The translations under genes were made by a program, and so were the position numbers. The notes beneath the pieces are model-generated. The model was not told the DNA's origin. It made no database searches and saw nothing but the letters and a program-made list of their open reading frames with translations. From Desulfovibrio sp. (GTDB lineage Bacteria; Desulfobacterota; Desulfovibrionia; Desulfovibrionales; Desulfovibrionaceae), in contig JAISTW010000040.1 of the NCBI GenBank assembly GCA_031272405.1, positions 1 through 64,000 on the forward strand: a stretch of DNA of 64,000 nucleotides. Direction: 5' to 3'. Position 1 is the stretch's first letter. The number at the start of each line of letters is the position of its first letter. This document shows, one piece after another, positions 35,740 through 44,124 of the stretch.

Positions 35740-36689
35740 TCAACTTTTTTGTTTCCTTTTCCTGTAATCTGCGCTGCCCTTACTGCTTCGCCCTTGAACT
35801 GCGCAAGCGCCACCCGGCCCCCATGGACGACGCGACCTTCGAACGTCTGCGCGATTGGGTCGCCGCCTATCGTATTCCCCTGGTCTCCCTTATCGGCGGC
35901 GAGCCGACAACACACCCGCGCATATTGGAAATGGCGACGTCTCTGGCGGAAACCGGGAGCAAAGTGGCCCTGTTCACCAATGCGCTGGCGTCGGAGTCCT
36001 TGTTGGAACGCCTCGTGGAACATGTGGATAATTTCGTCGTCAACTATAATGCCCCGTCCCTGCTCACTCCTTCCCAACAGGAACAGCGCTGCAGAAGTCT
36101 TGCCCTGCTCTCGGAAAAAGCCAGAAGACTGACCTTTTCCAAAAATTTTTTCCCCGGCGGCATGACTTACGACTACTTCCTGGAAGGACTGGCCCGTTAC
36201 AAGGTTTCCGCCGTACGTTGCGATGTGGCGCGTCCCAGCTTTACCGGCGCAAACTCGCACTCTGTTCCCCGTTCTCTGCCCGCCGTTATGACCAAGGTTG
36301 TGGCCTTTGCGGAAAAATGCAAGAATATGGGTGTGCCCACGGGCCTGGATTGCTGTGTGCGCTTGTGCGCGCTGAATGAAAAGGACACGTTGTTCATGGA
36401 GAAACAAGCCGTAAAATTTACGGGAATCTGTCATCCGTCCATGGACATATTCCCGGATCTCTCCGCCTCTTATTGTCTGCCCCTGTATGATCTGCATGTG
36501 GATGACGTCACGTCCTTTGCGGGGGAGGAAGCATTGCAATGGCACATGGCAGAGGCGGCGCGCCCGTTGCGGCGTCAGGCCGCCAACAGAAAATGCCTTG
36601 GCTGCGATCTCTTTCAGCGACGCTGCCAGGGCGGATGTCTGGCCCAGAAACGCCGCAACCGGCTGCCCAGGGGAGAATCCTTGTCATGA
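35736..36689 (+). CDS. Radical SAM protein with C-terminal Cys cluster
   Basis: 317 residues. The radical SAM cluster motif is at the very N-terminus: CNLRCPYC (Cys10, Cys14, Cys17). GGEPTTHPRI follows as the SAM-binding GGE motif. The C-terminus has Cys287, Cys290, Cys297 and Cys301 (CLGC, then CQGGC), like a SPASM or twitch auxiliary cluster. Such proteins modify peptides or activate enzymes. No short peptide gene is visible beside it. It is coupled to the oxidoreductase gene by an ATGA overlap, so it may mature that enzyme or act on the same substrate. Function unknown. Confidence 0.85.
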   Translation: MINFFVSFSCNLRCPYCFALELRKRHPAPMDDATFERLRDWVAAYRIPLVSLIGGEPTTHPRILEMATSLAETGSKVALFTNALASESLLERLVEHVDNFVVNYNAPSLLTPSQQEQRCRSLALLSEKARRLTFSKNFFPGGMTYDYFLEGLARYKVSAVRCDVARPSFTGANSHSVPRSLPAVMTKVVAFAEKCKNMGVPTGLDCCVRLCALNEKDTLFMEKQAVKFTGICHPSMDIFPDLSASYCLPLYDLHVDDVTSFAGEEALQWHMAEAARPLRRQAANRKCLGCDLFQRRCQGGCLAQKRRNRLPRGESLS

Positions 36690-39382
36690 CCCAAAGTCCA
36701 ACGAGAAAAACCGTTGTCACCACATGCACCCGCAACTGCCCCAATACCTGCGGATTGCGCGCTGTGGTCGAGGATGGACGACTTGTCGGCCTGACCGGAG
36801 ACCCGGCCCATCCCTACACCAGGGGAACGGCCTGCGGAAAAACGGCGCGCTATATCCAGCGCGTTTACAGCCCCGAGCGGGTGCTGCATCCCCTTTTGCG
36901 CAGAAATGGAGCATGGGAACGCGTCTCGTGGGATGCGGCCCTGGATTTCACGGCTGACGCGCTCAAACGAGTCATTTCCGAACACGGGCCGGAAGCGGTG
37001 CTGTACTACCAGGGCATGGGAGAACGCACGGCCCTGAAGCTTCTGAACAGTTACTTTTTCAACCTTCTGGGAGGAACGAGCGCAACTTACGGCGCGCTCT
37101 GCGGCGGAACCGGACAGGCTTCCCAAAATCTGGATGTGGGAGAACGCGTTTCTCACGACCCGCTGGATCACTACAACAGTCAAGCCATGATTCTCTGGGG
37201 CCGCAACCCGGCATCCACCAATATCAGCCTGCTCAACGTCATCAAGGATATCCGCAAACGCGGCGGTCCGGTCGTGCTGGTGGATCCGGCGCCAACACGC
37301 ACTGTCCGCCTAGTTGACAGACACATTGCCCCACGCCCCAATTCCGATGCTTTCCTGGCCTTGGCTGTGGCCCGGCACATTCTGGAGGCCGGCGCGGCGG
37401 ATATGGAATTCTTGAACCGGCACACGGAAGGACACGAGGCATACCTGGCGCTGTTGCGGCGTTTCACTCCGGAAGAGCTGCGCGACCGCTGCGACGTTTC
37501 CCGGGACGACATAAAATTTCTGGCTGAAACGCTTATGTTCCGCAAACCTGTTTCCATACTGCTGGGTTGGGGGCTGCACCGCCACGAATACGCCCACTAT
37601 GCGGTGAGAAGCATTGATGCCCTGGGCGCGATGGCCGGCCTTCTGGGTGTGCCCGGCGGTGGCGTGAGCCAGGGATTTGAGGAATACGGCCCCTATGACG
37701 AACGCTGGTGGGGGTGGAATCTGAACCCGCCCCGGCGCAAATTCCTGTTGCCCCGCATTGGGGAAGAAATTCTGGACGCCGCGGATCCTCCGGTAAAAAT
37801 GGCCGTGATCACGGCATCCAATCCCGCGTGCATGTCTCCCAATTCCCAAATGGTCGCCCGCGGGCTGCGCTCCCTGGACTGCGTCGTCTATACCGGCCAT
37901 TTTTTGGACGATACCGCCGATCTGGCCACAGTGTTTCTCCCCGCCACCACTTTTCTGGAAGAAGACGATGTCGCGGCCGGTTACGGCCACAACTATGTGG
38001 GCGGAGTGAACAAAGCCATTGAGCCTTTGGGAGAATGCCGCTCGGAATTTCATATCTTTCAGGCCCTGGCCAAGCGTTTCCCGTTCGCCGAAGAATATTG
38101 CCGCCCCCTGCGCGACTGGCTGACCGACATCTGCGCCCCCATGACGCTGAAAGGCTGCTGTCTGGAAGACCTGAGGCATGCCCCTTTCCGCATGCCGGCG
38201 GCCATGGTTCCATACGCCAACGGGCTTTTCCCCACGCCGTCCGGCAAATTCCGCTGTCTGGAAGATATTGACCCCACGCATCTTTTGCCCAAGGCCGATC
38301 TTCCGTACACTCTGATGACCATAGCCTCTCACGACCACATTTGTTCAGAACGAACCTACACGGAACACACATCCCTTCCCCTGTGTTTTTTGGCGGAGAG
38401 CGAAGCCCGGCGGCAAGGACTGGCCGACGGCGAACCCGCCCTGCTTTCAAATCAAAACGGCGAAGCCGCTGTGCGCATCTGCGCGAAATCCGGGCAACGT
38501 CCTGACATTATTGTGGTCGAGCGCGGCGGATGGCTCAAGGCGGGGCACGGGCTGAACCGTTTCACCCCTTCCAGGGGGAGCAGGGTGGGCAACGGCACGC
38601 CGTATTACGACACCCACGTGAGTCTGCAACCTCTTTTCACCTCCGGCGCGCAACCACGTTTGCTGGTGCTGCAAAACAGCGACGGCGCTCCCGGTGGATT
38701 GTTCACCCATGCTCTGGAGCAGTGCGGCGCGCGGCTCACAACGGTGAAAGCCCACAGGGGAGAAGCCATGCCCCCGACGCCGGGGGATTTCGCAGCTCTG
38801 GTGGTTCTGGGAGGGTCTCAAGATGCTTACGACGATGCGGCTTCTCCCTTTTTGCGGGCGGAAATGGACCTGATGCTGGCCTTTGCAGCGGCAGACAAAC
38901 CCGTGACCGGCATCTGCCTGGGCGGACAACTGCTGGCCCGCGCCCATGGCGGAAAAGTCCACGCCATGCAAAAGCTGGAGTTCGGCTTTGCGCGCCTTGA
39001 AGTCACAGCGGAAGGCGAGCTGGACCCGCTGCTGGACAAAGCTTTGCCCTTGCCGTTGCTTATGGAATACCATCAGGATGCCTTCAGCCTCCCGCCGGAC
39101 GCCGTATTGCTCGTCAGCGGCGGCGTATCCCCCCAGGCATTCCGCATAGGCCGCGCTTCCTACGGCTTTCAGTTTCATCTGGAGGTAAGCGCGATCGGTG
39201 TAGCCGACTGGCTCAGGGATTTGAGGGAAGACGAAACCAGCCGTTACGCTCGCTACCGGGAACAGTTTGACGATGCCTTTTTCGATGAACTGATGATGGA
39301 CCTGCCTGTCACAGCCTGGGAAAGCGCCCGTTTCTGCCGCCAGGTGGCGCGAAACTGGCTGAAAATGATTGCTCCCAGCTGA
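36686..39382 (+). CDS. Molybdopterin oxidoreductase fused to class I glutamine amidotransferase domain
   Basis: 898 residues. Residues 1 to about 650 form a DMSO-reductase-family oxidoreductase: an N-terminal [4Fe-4S] motif (Cys14, Cys18, Cys22, Cys50), pterin-binding segments (ILWGRNPASTN, VVLVDPAPTRT) and Cys139 (GALCGGTG) as probable Mo or W ligand. From about 657 a class I glutamine amidotransferase domain follows with nucleophile Cys744 (GICLGGQ) and His831-x-Glu833 (FQFHLEV). The ATG at 36686 overlaps the radical SAM stop. No Tat signal is seen, so it is cytoplasmic. I know no characterised enzyme with this fusion. It may oxidise a glutamylated intermediate and then remove the glutamyl group. 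Confidence 0.87.
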   Translation: MTQSPTRKTVVTTCTRNCPNTCGLRAVVEDGRLVGLTGDPAHPYTRGTACGKTARYIQRVYSPERVLHPLLRRNGAWERVSWDAALDFTADALKRVISEHGPEAVLYYQGMGERTALKLLNSYFFNLLGGTSATYGALCGGTGQASQNLDVGERVSHDPLDHYNSQAMILWGRNPASTNISLLNVIKDIRKRGGPVVLVDPAPTRTVRLVDRHIAPRPNSDAFLALAVARHILEAGAADMEFLNRHTEGHEAYLALLRRFTPEELRDRCDVSRDDIKFLAETLMFRKPVSILLGWGLHRHEYAHYAVRSIDALGAMAGLLGVPGGGVSQGFEEYGPYDERWWGWNLNPPRRKFLLPRIGEEILDAADPPVKMAVITASNPACMSPNSQMVARGLRSLDCVVYTGHFLDDTADLATVFLPATTFLEEDDVAAGYGHNYVGGVNKAIEPLGECRSEFHIFQALAKRFPFAEEYCRPLRDWLTDICAPMTLKGCCLEDLRHAPFRMPAAMVPYANGLFPTPSGKFRCLEDIDPTHLLPKADLPYTLMTIASHDHICSERTYTEHTSLPLCFLAESEARRQGLADGEPALLSNQNGEAAVRICAKSGQRPDIIVVERGGWLKAGHGLNRFTPSRGSRVGNGTPYYDTHVSLQPLFTSGAQPRLLVLQNSDGAPGGLFTHALEQCGARLTTVKAHRGEAMPPTPGDFAALVVLGGSQDAYDDAASPFLRAEMDLMLAFAAADKPVTGICLGGQLLARAHGGKVHAMQKLEFGFARLEVTAEGELDPLLDKALPLPLLMEYHQDAFSLPPDAVLLVSGGVSPQAFRIGRASYGFQFHLEVSAIGVADWLRDLREDETSRYARYREQFDDAFFDELMMDLPVTAWESARFCRQVARNWLKMIAPS

Positions 39383-39393
39383 AAACAAACGGG

Positions 39394-40905
39394 CTATATG
39401 GTTTCCGTACCCGCCGCGGGAAGCAGAACCCGCACCAGCGCGCCGCCGCCCTCGCCGTTGATCAGTTCTATTTGCCCGCCGTGGCTGGAGATGATGGAAT
39501 GCACTATGGGCAGGCCCAGCCCGGTGCCCGCTTCCTTGGTGGTAAAAAAGGGGTCGAGAAGATGCGGCAGGGTCACGGGGTCGAAGCCAGGCCCTGAATC
39601 CAGAAATTCCAAGCACACATGCCCTTTTTCATCCAGCCGTCCTGTAATGCGCAGTGTTCCTCCCCGCGTTCCCGGCCGGCCGTCCATGGCCTGTTGTCCG
39701 TTGACAAGAATGTTGTAAAAAGCCCGATACAAAAGTTCCTTGTCGCCGCGAACGTAAAGTTCAGCGGCTGTATCCCGTTCTATGACCACGCCGTGGCGGT
39801 CCATTTCCCCTTCCAGAAAGCCCAGGGCCTGATTCAAGGTCAGGTTGATGTCCGTCATATCCTGCCTGGGCCGCCGTGGGCGCGCATAGTCGAGAAAATC
39901 GTTGACAGTGCGGGAAAGACGCAGAGATTCATCGTAAATGGCCGACAAAATACGTCGTGTGCCGGCATCGGCCTTGTCCGTGCGGTTGTGCAACAGCTCG
40001 GCGCTGGAACGAATGATGCCGAGAGGATTGCGTATTTCATGGGCAATGCTGGCCACGACCCTGCCCATGCTCGCCAGGCGCTCATTGCTGTGCAGTTCGT
40101 TTTCCAGCATGCGATTTCTCGCCATACGCTGGGCCAACACGCGTTCGGCCCTGTGTATGAGAGCCAGCATCAGCACAAACAGAACAATAGAGGAAAGCAG
40201 CGACATAAGCACAATAACCCACTGAAATGTCACAACTTCCTCATAGTCGCCGGTGATATCCTGGGTCAGTTCCAAAACGCCCATTACCGAGGTTCGCTGG
40301 CCGTCCTCCAACTCGCCGCGTAACGGGTAGAGGACGCGCAACACAAAGGAACCCGCGTCCAGAGGCATGCGAAACGGCGCCTGCCAGGCAGGAATGCCGG
40401 CGACGATTTCCGACATGGCGCTTTCGCCTTCCAGCACATTGTCGAGATTGTCCGGGGCAAGGCCAATTTTGCCCAATTCCTGCTGATCCGTGGAATAGGC
40501 CACACGGTGGGCAAAATCGTAAATGCGCAGCCTCTGCACGGGCAATCCCTGAATAACGGACTGAACCACCTTGTCCAGTCGTTCGTACTGTTCCTTGTCG
40601 CGTAGAGCAATATGACCGCGGGCGAAAACTGTGGGCAGAAAAAAACGCCGGAACATCTGGTGGTTCAAGTTGACCACCAGAAATCCGGCAAAATTCTTCT
40701 GGCGCGTCAGAAGTGTTTCCCGCGCCGAATTGGCTATAAAGAAGGACAGGCTCAGCGTTGTCGCCAGAATAAACAACAGGGAAAGCCAGGACAGCGTTCT
40801 GGCGTAGCTGAGAGTCAGATCCTTGCTGTCGCTGGGCTGAACGGGCGTTGCCCGGCTTTCACCCGGCGTTTGTTCATCCTGGGCATGGTCCGCCGGCTTT
40901 TCCAT
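39394..40905 (-). CDS. Two-component sensor histidine kinase
   Basis: 503 residues. Two membrane helices (about 38-58 and 230-254) flank a periplasmic sensor domain. The HisKA box ASIAHEIRNPLGII has its phospho-His near 289, and the ATPase domain ends with GTGLGLPIVHSI. It starts 3 bases after pgi and is surely co-transcribed. No response regulator gene lies next to it; the next gene is convergent. The HExRNP-type His box is common in kinases that pair with sigma-54-type regulators, but the partner is not in view. Confidence 0.92.
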   Translation of the reverse strand: MEKPADHAQDEQTPGESRATPVQPSDSKDLTLSYARTLSWLSLLFILATTLSLSFFIANSARETLLTRQKNFAGFLVVNLNHQMFRRFFLPTVFARGHIALRDKEQYERLDKVVQSVIQGLPVQRLRIYDFAHRVAYSTDQQELGKIGLAPDNLDNVLEGESAMSEIVAGIPAWQAPFRMPLDAGSFVLRVLYPLRGELEDGQRTSVMGVLELTQDITGDYEEVVTFQWVIVLMSLLSSIVLFVLMLALIHRAERVLAQRMARNRMLENELHSNERLASMGRVVASIAHEIRNPLGIIRSSAELLHNRTDKADAGTRRILSAIYDESLRLSRTVNDFLDYARPRRPRQDMTDINLTLNQALGFLEGEMDRHGVVIERDTAAELYVRGDKELLYRAFYNILVNGQQAMDGRPGTRGGTLRITGRLDEKGHVCLEFLDSGPGFDPVTLPHLLDPFFTTKEAGTGLGLPIVHSIISSHGGQIELINGEGGGALVRVLLPAAGTETI

Positions 40906-40908
40906 AAC

Positions 40909-42249
40909 CTAAAATGTCTGCTCCTGACGCGGAACAGCCAGAAACGCGGACAAGGCCGCGTTTTCCTCCGGGTACCCCCCCGCTCCAAGTCGGGCGTTGG
41001 CCAGGCGCTTACCCAACTCCACCGCCGGTTGGTCCAGAGGATTGATGTCCAGAAGCCAACCGGTGAAGACCGTCGCTGCTTCCAGCAGCATCATGAGGGC
41101 TCCCGCGGCTCTGGGGCCGTCATCATCCATGTCTATGTGGACAATGGGCACTGCATTGGCGGCCAGAGCCATGCGCGTGCCCAAAGCCTCGGCCTCCAGC
41201 AGGTTGCTGAAGGGCTTGCCGGCAAGCCAGGACCACTTGTCGGGGAGGTCTTGCCCGAAACCACAGCATTTGGGTTGAGACCGGCCGGTCAAAAAAAGAC
41301 AGCCTTTGTCGCGCGGCCCGTCAAGGAACATCTGGTTGACGGAATGCTGGTCCGTCACACCCACGGCGGGCACGGGCATGGTTCCCTTCCCCTCTTTGCC
41401 CAGGCTTTCCGCCCAGAGTTGCGCGAACCAAAGGCCATAGGCGGCCCAGGAAGGGATATAGCAGAAAAAAATCAGCTGCGAGTACTGTCGCTCTTCCAAA
41501 GCTCTGGCCCAGCAGGCCAGAGAGAAGGATGGGTGCCGGCCGAGCCCGGCAGGATCCCGGATCAGCGGACGCGCGACATCAAGAGCGCCGTCCAGCAAGG
41601 CCTGCCAGTCTATGCCCAAAAAAGCGGCGGGCAACATGCCGACAGCCGAAAGAGCGGAATAACGGCCGCCGAGAAAATCGGGAACTTCCAGGGAAGAAAG
41701 GTCAAAACGGCCGACTTCTTCCCGCAGATAGCCCTTTTCCCGGTCGGTGACGATAATCATGTGTTCCTTCCACCGCTCGCCCATAGCCTTGCCGAGCCAT
41801 TCACGCGCAAGAAAATACTGGGCCAGAGTTTCAATAGTCCCGCCGGACTTGCTGATGCACACCACTGCCGTCTCCGCCGGGCTGAGCTTGCCCAGCAAGG
41901 CCTCAAACGTTTTGGCGCAGACATTGTCGGCAATCCACAGCCAGGGACCGGCATGATTGGGCCCGTCCTGCCCCGGCGCGAAAGCCCGTTGTATAGCCCG
42001 CGCCCCGAGGGCGGAACCGCCTATGCCCAGCAGGAGCATGTGCTTGAACTGTTTGAGGCGGGAGATTAGAGGCGGCAAATCATGCAGAAGTTTTTCCCGA
42101 TAGGGCATATTCAGAAAAGGAAGTTGCCCCGAGGCAAGTTCCCGCGCCAGCTGCGCGGCGAGTTCCTCCTGACGGGAGGAAAAACGCTCTCCGTCTCCGG
42201 CGGTCAAGCGGTGGGCGTAAGCTCTGGACCATTCTAGACTGTGCGACAT
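40909..42249 (-). CDS. pgi: Glucose-6-phosphate isomerase
   Basis: 446 residues, the short bacterial form. GIGGSALGARAIQRA, the sugar-phosphate site SKSGGTIETLAQ, and later GVTDQHSVNQMFLDGP are present. It interconverts glucose 6-phosphate and fructose 6-phosphate. It is transcribed with the histidine kinase that follows; a 20-base gap separates it from the hypothetical gene upstream. Confidence 0.95.
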   Translation of the reverse strand: MSHSLEWSRAYAHRLTAGDGERFSSRQEELAAQLARELASGQLPFLNMPYREKLLHDLPPLISRLKQFKHMLLLGIGGSALGARAIQRAFAPGQDGPNHAGPWLWIADNVCAKTFEALLGKLSPAETAVVCISKSGGTIETLAQYFLAREWLGKAMGERWKEHMIIVTDREKGYLREEVGRFDLSSLEVPDFLGGRYSALSAVGMLPAAFLGIDWQALLDGALDVARPLIRDPAGLGRHPSFSLACWARALEERQYSQLIFFCYIPSWAAYGLWFAQLWAESLGKEGKGTMPVPAVGVTDQHSVNQMFLDGPRDKGCLFLTGRSQPKCCGFGQDLPDKWSWLAGKPFSNLLEAEALGTRMALAANAVPIVHIDMDDDGPRAAGALMMLLEAATVFTGWLLDINPLDQPAVELGKRLANARLGAGGYPEENAALSAFLAVPRQEQTF

Positions 42250-42269
42250 GATGTCCTCCGTTTTTTGTT

Positions 42270-43091
42270 TCAGGGCTGCCGGCGCAACTGGGCCAGACAG
42301 CCATTTTTGACGCGGACGTCAACAGGCGTGACGAGTTCCAGAACGCCTTTGACCGACTTGCGCATCACTGCCTGAGCTATTTCTTCCCCTTTGGGCGAGA
42401 AAACAAGGCAGGCGCTCCCATCGCGAGGGATCGGCAATCCGTTGGCAAGGCAAAAAACGCGGCAGTCTTCTTCCTGGACGGATGTGCGAAAAATCTCGCT
42501 GCAACCGAGTTTCGTCAGCGCGTCCAGATAGTTTCGTCCCCAGAAAAATGTGAGAATGCCGAGCAGTAAGCCGCACAGCCCGCAGGCGACGCCGGGAGCT
42601 ACCGGAGCAATGCCCATGAGGCGTTGTATGACGGATGCCGCTCCGGCCTGCCTGGCGGCCGCGTCTTCCCAAACGACAACAAGAAATTTTTGCGCGTTCG
42701 CGCTGGCGCGGAAGCGCACGCGCATTTCATAACGTCCCGGCCGGGCGTCAGACTCGGCGTATACGGCGGCCCGCCACATGGCGCTGCCGAACCAGTAGCT
42801 GGCGAAATACCCATCCAACCTAAAATGCACGTCCGGCGCGACGGGACTGAATTCAGCGCTGACATCGCTCATAAGGGGGTTTTGGGAAGACGCGGGGCCG
42901 GAGAACATGACTGTCTCGCCGGGCAGCAGCTCCAGAACTTCCGCGCCGCTGCGCACCGATGCATACAGGCCGTCGGCCAGACAAAGAAGCGCCGTCGCGA
43001 TAAAAACGGCGCTCAAACGTCCGCAGAGCCGGAATCGCCCGCGCAGAGCAATGGTGGATTTCCAGAGAGCATTTTCCGTCATGCAGGCCAT
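42270..43091 (-). CDS. Hypothetical membrane protein
   Basis: 273 residues. A membrane helix at about 22-42 is followed by a beta-rich periplasmic segment of about 110 residues (ELLPGETVMFSGPASS, RYEMRVRFRASANAQKF), a second helix near 165-185 and a C-terminal cytoplasmic part with several Cys residues. I recognise no family. A second ATG three codons inside (43082) could be the true start. It lies just upstream of pgi. Confidence 0.75.
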   Translation of the reverse strand: MACMTENALWKSTIALRGRFRLCGRLSAVFIATALLCLADGLYASVRSGAEVLELLPGETVMFSGPASSQNPLMSDVSAEFSPVAPDVHFRLDGYFASYWFGSAMWRAAVYAESDARPGRYEMRVRFRASANAQKFLVVVWEDAAARQAGAASVIQRLMGIAPVAPGVACGLCGLLLGILTFFWGRNYLDALTKLGCSEIFRTSVQEEDCRVFCLANGLPIPRDGSACLVFSPKGEEIAQAVMRKSVKGVLELVTPVDVRVKNGCLAQLRRQP

Positions 43092-43153
43092 GACTCAGTA
43101 TACATGGCCTTGGGGCAGGGGACAAGCCCCCTTTGAGAGACAAAGCTTTTTCG

Positions 43154-43462
43154 TCAACGCGCCCGCACGGAAACGCCGGAAGGCTCCAGCACGCGCCAGC
43201 GCACAAGACTTGGTCCACGGCCGGGAAGATCCACAAGGCTTTCCTCTTCGGCCGGAAAGCGTTTTCTCACAAGACGCGTGAGCGCGAAGGCGCAACCCCA
43301 CACGGGCACGGTGATGCCGAAAAACCAGAGACAAAAAGCCGCCTCCGCGGGCAGGGACCCGCGGGCCGCCATGTGCATGGCCACAAAAACAGCGCCCACC
43401 ATGCACACATTGGCGCAGACGCGGATAATTCCTATATACCAGGATTGTTTGTAGCTGTTCAT
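43154..43462 (-). CDS. Small two-helix membrane protein
   Basis: 102 residues. Two hydrophobic segments (about 10-30 and 38-62) are followed by a basic cytoplasmic tail. The ATG at 43462 precedes a sensible first helix (MNSYKQSWYIGIIRV); the longer open frame upstream is basic and unlike a protein N-terminus. It lies 73 bases after the lipoprotein gene. Function unknown. Confidence 0.7.
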   Translation of the reverse strand: MNSYKQSWYIGIIRVCANVCMVGAVFVAMHMAARGSLPAEAAFCLWFFGITVPVWGCAFALTRLVRKRFPAEEESLVDLPGRGPSLVRWRVLEPSGVSVRAR

Positions 43463-43535
43463 CTTCACTCCCGACGTTCGCGCTCGCGCGGGCCGAGGCT
43501 GCGAAAGCCCCGGCCGCGCGTGATTGACCAAACGC

Positions 43536-44114
43536 CTAGCGTCTGAAGATATTGGTTTGACTTACGTTCATAATGCGTATGGCCTGCCCCTTGTCCGCAT
43601 TGCGGTAGGCGACCCGCATTTCATCGCCGAATTTCCAGGTGCTGTCCTTCATGCTGATGGCCGCGCCAGGCTTGAAGGTGACCAGCGACCTGATCGTCGG
43701 GGCGTAAACAGTGACCGTCTGCTTTTCCTTGTCGACCATCGGAAAGCTCTTGCCCGCCACAAGGGGATGCCTTGCGCCGATATCCTTCTGCACATCGGTG
43801 AATTCCACGGGCAGTTCCTTGATGGCCGCGCCGTCATAGACGGTGACGGTCTTCTTGTCCGGATTCACGGCCAGCAAGCCGCCCAGCACAGGCTCCGTGC
43901 CCATGTCGTTAGCTGCCGAGGGAACCTTGTAGGTGGCGACTTTGCCGTTGTACATCGGCTTGCCGCGCTCCTTGCCGGTGTCCAGCACCATAGTCAGGCT
44001 CTGTCCCGTTGTGAAGGCCACAGCCCGCCCCTGCTCCACGCCGCCGTCATAGGTGCATGCCGTCAAGGCCAGAGAGAGAGCCAACAATGCTGTCGTCAGT
44101 ATGCGTATTTTCAT
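43536..44114 (-). CDS. Predicted lipoprotein
   Basis: 192 residues. A signal peptide ends in the lipobox LTAC (Cys20), so it should be lipid-anchored. The mature part is beta-rich with repeated short modules such as KKTVTVYDG and KQTVTVYAP. A strong ribosome-binding site (GGAGG) precedes the ATG, which lies 10 bases after the TauE gene. Probably the third gene of the exporter operon; function unknown. Confidence 0.82.
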   Translation of the reverse strand: MKIRILTTALLALSLALTACTYDGGVEQGRAVAFTTGQSLTMVLDTGKERGKPMYNGKVATYKVPSAANDMGTEPVLGGLLAVNPDKKTVTVYDGAAIKELPVEFTDVQKDIGARHPLVAGKSFPMVDKEKQTVTVYAPTIRSLVTFKPGAAISMKDSTWKFGDEMRVAYRNADKGQAIRIMNVSQTNIFRR

Positions 44115-44124
44115 GGCATCCCTC

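Noticed and set aside
36539..36685. Upstream extension of the molybdoenzyme start by 49 codons
   Set aside because: The extra residues are the shadow of the radical SAM gene's end; the ATG at 36686 overlaps its stop in a coupling arrangement and precedes the Fe-S motif directly.
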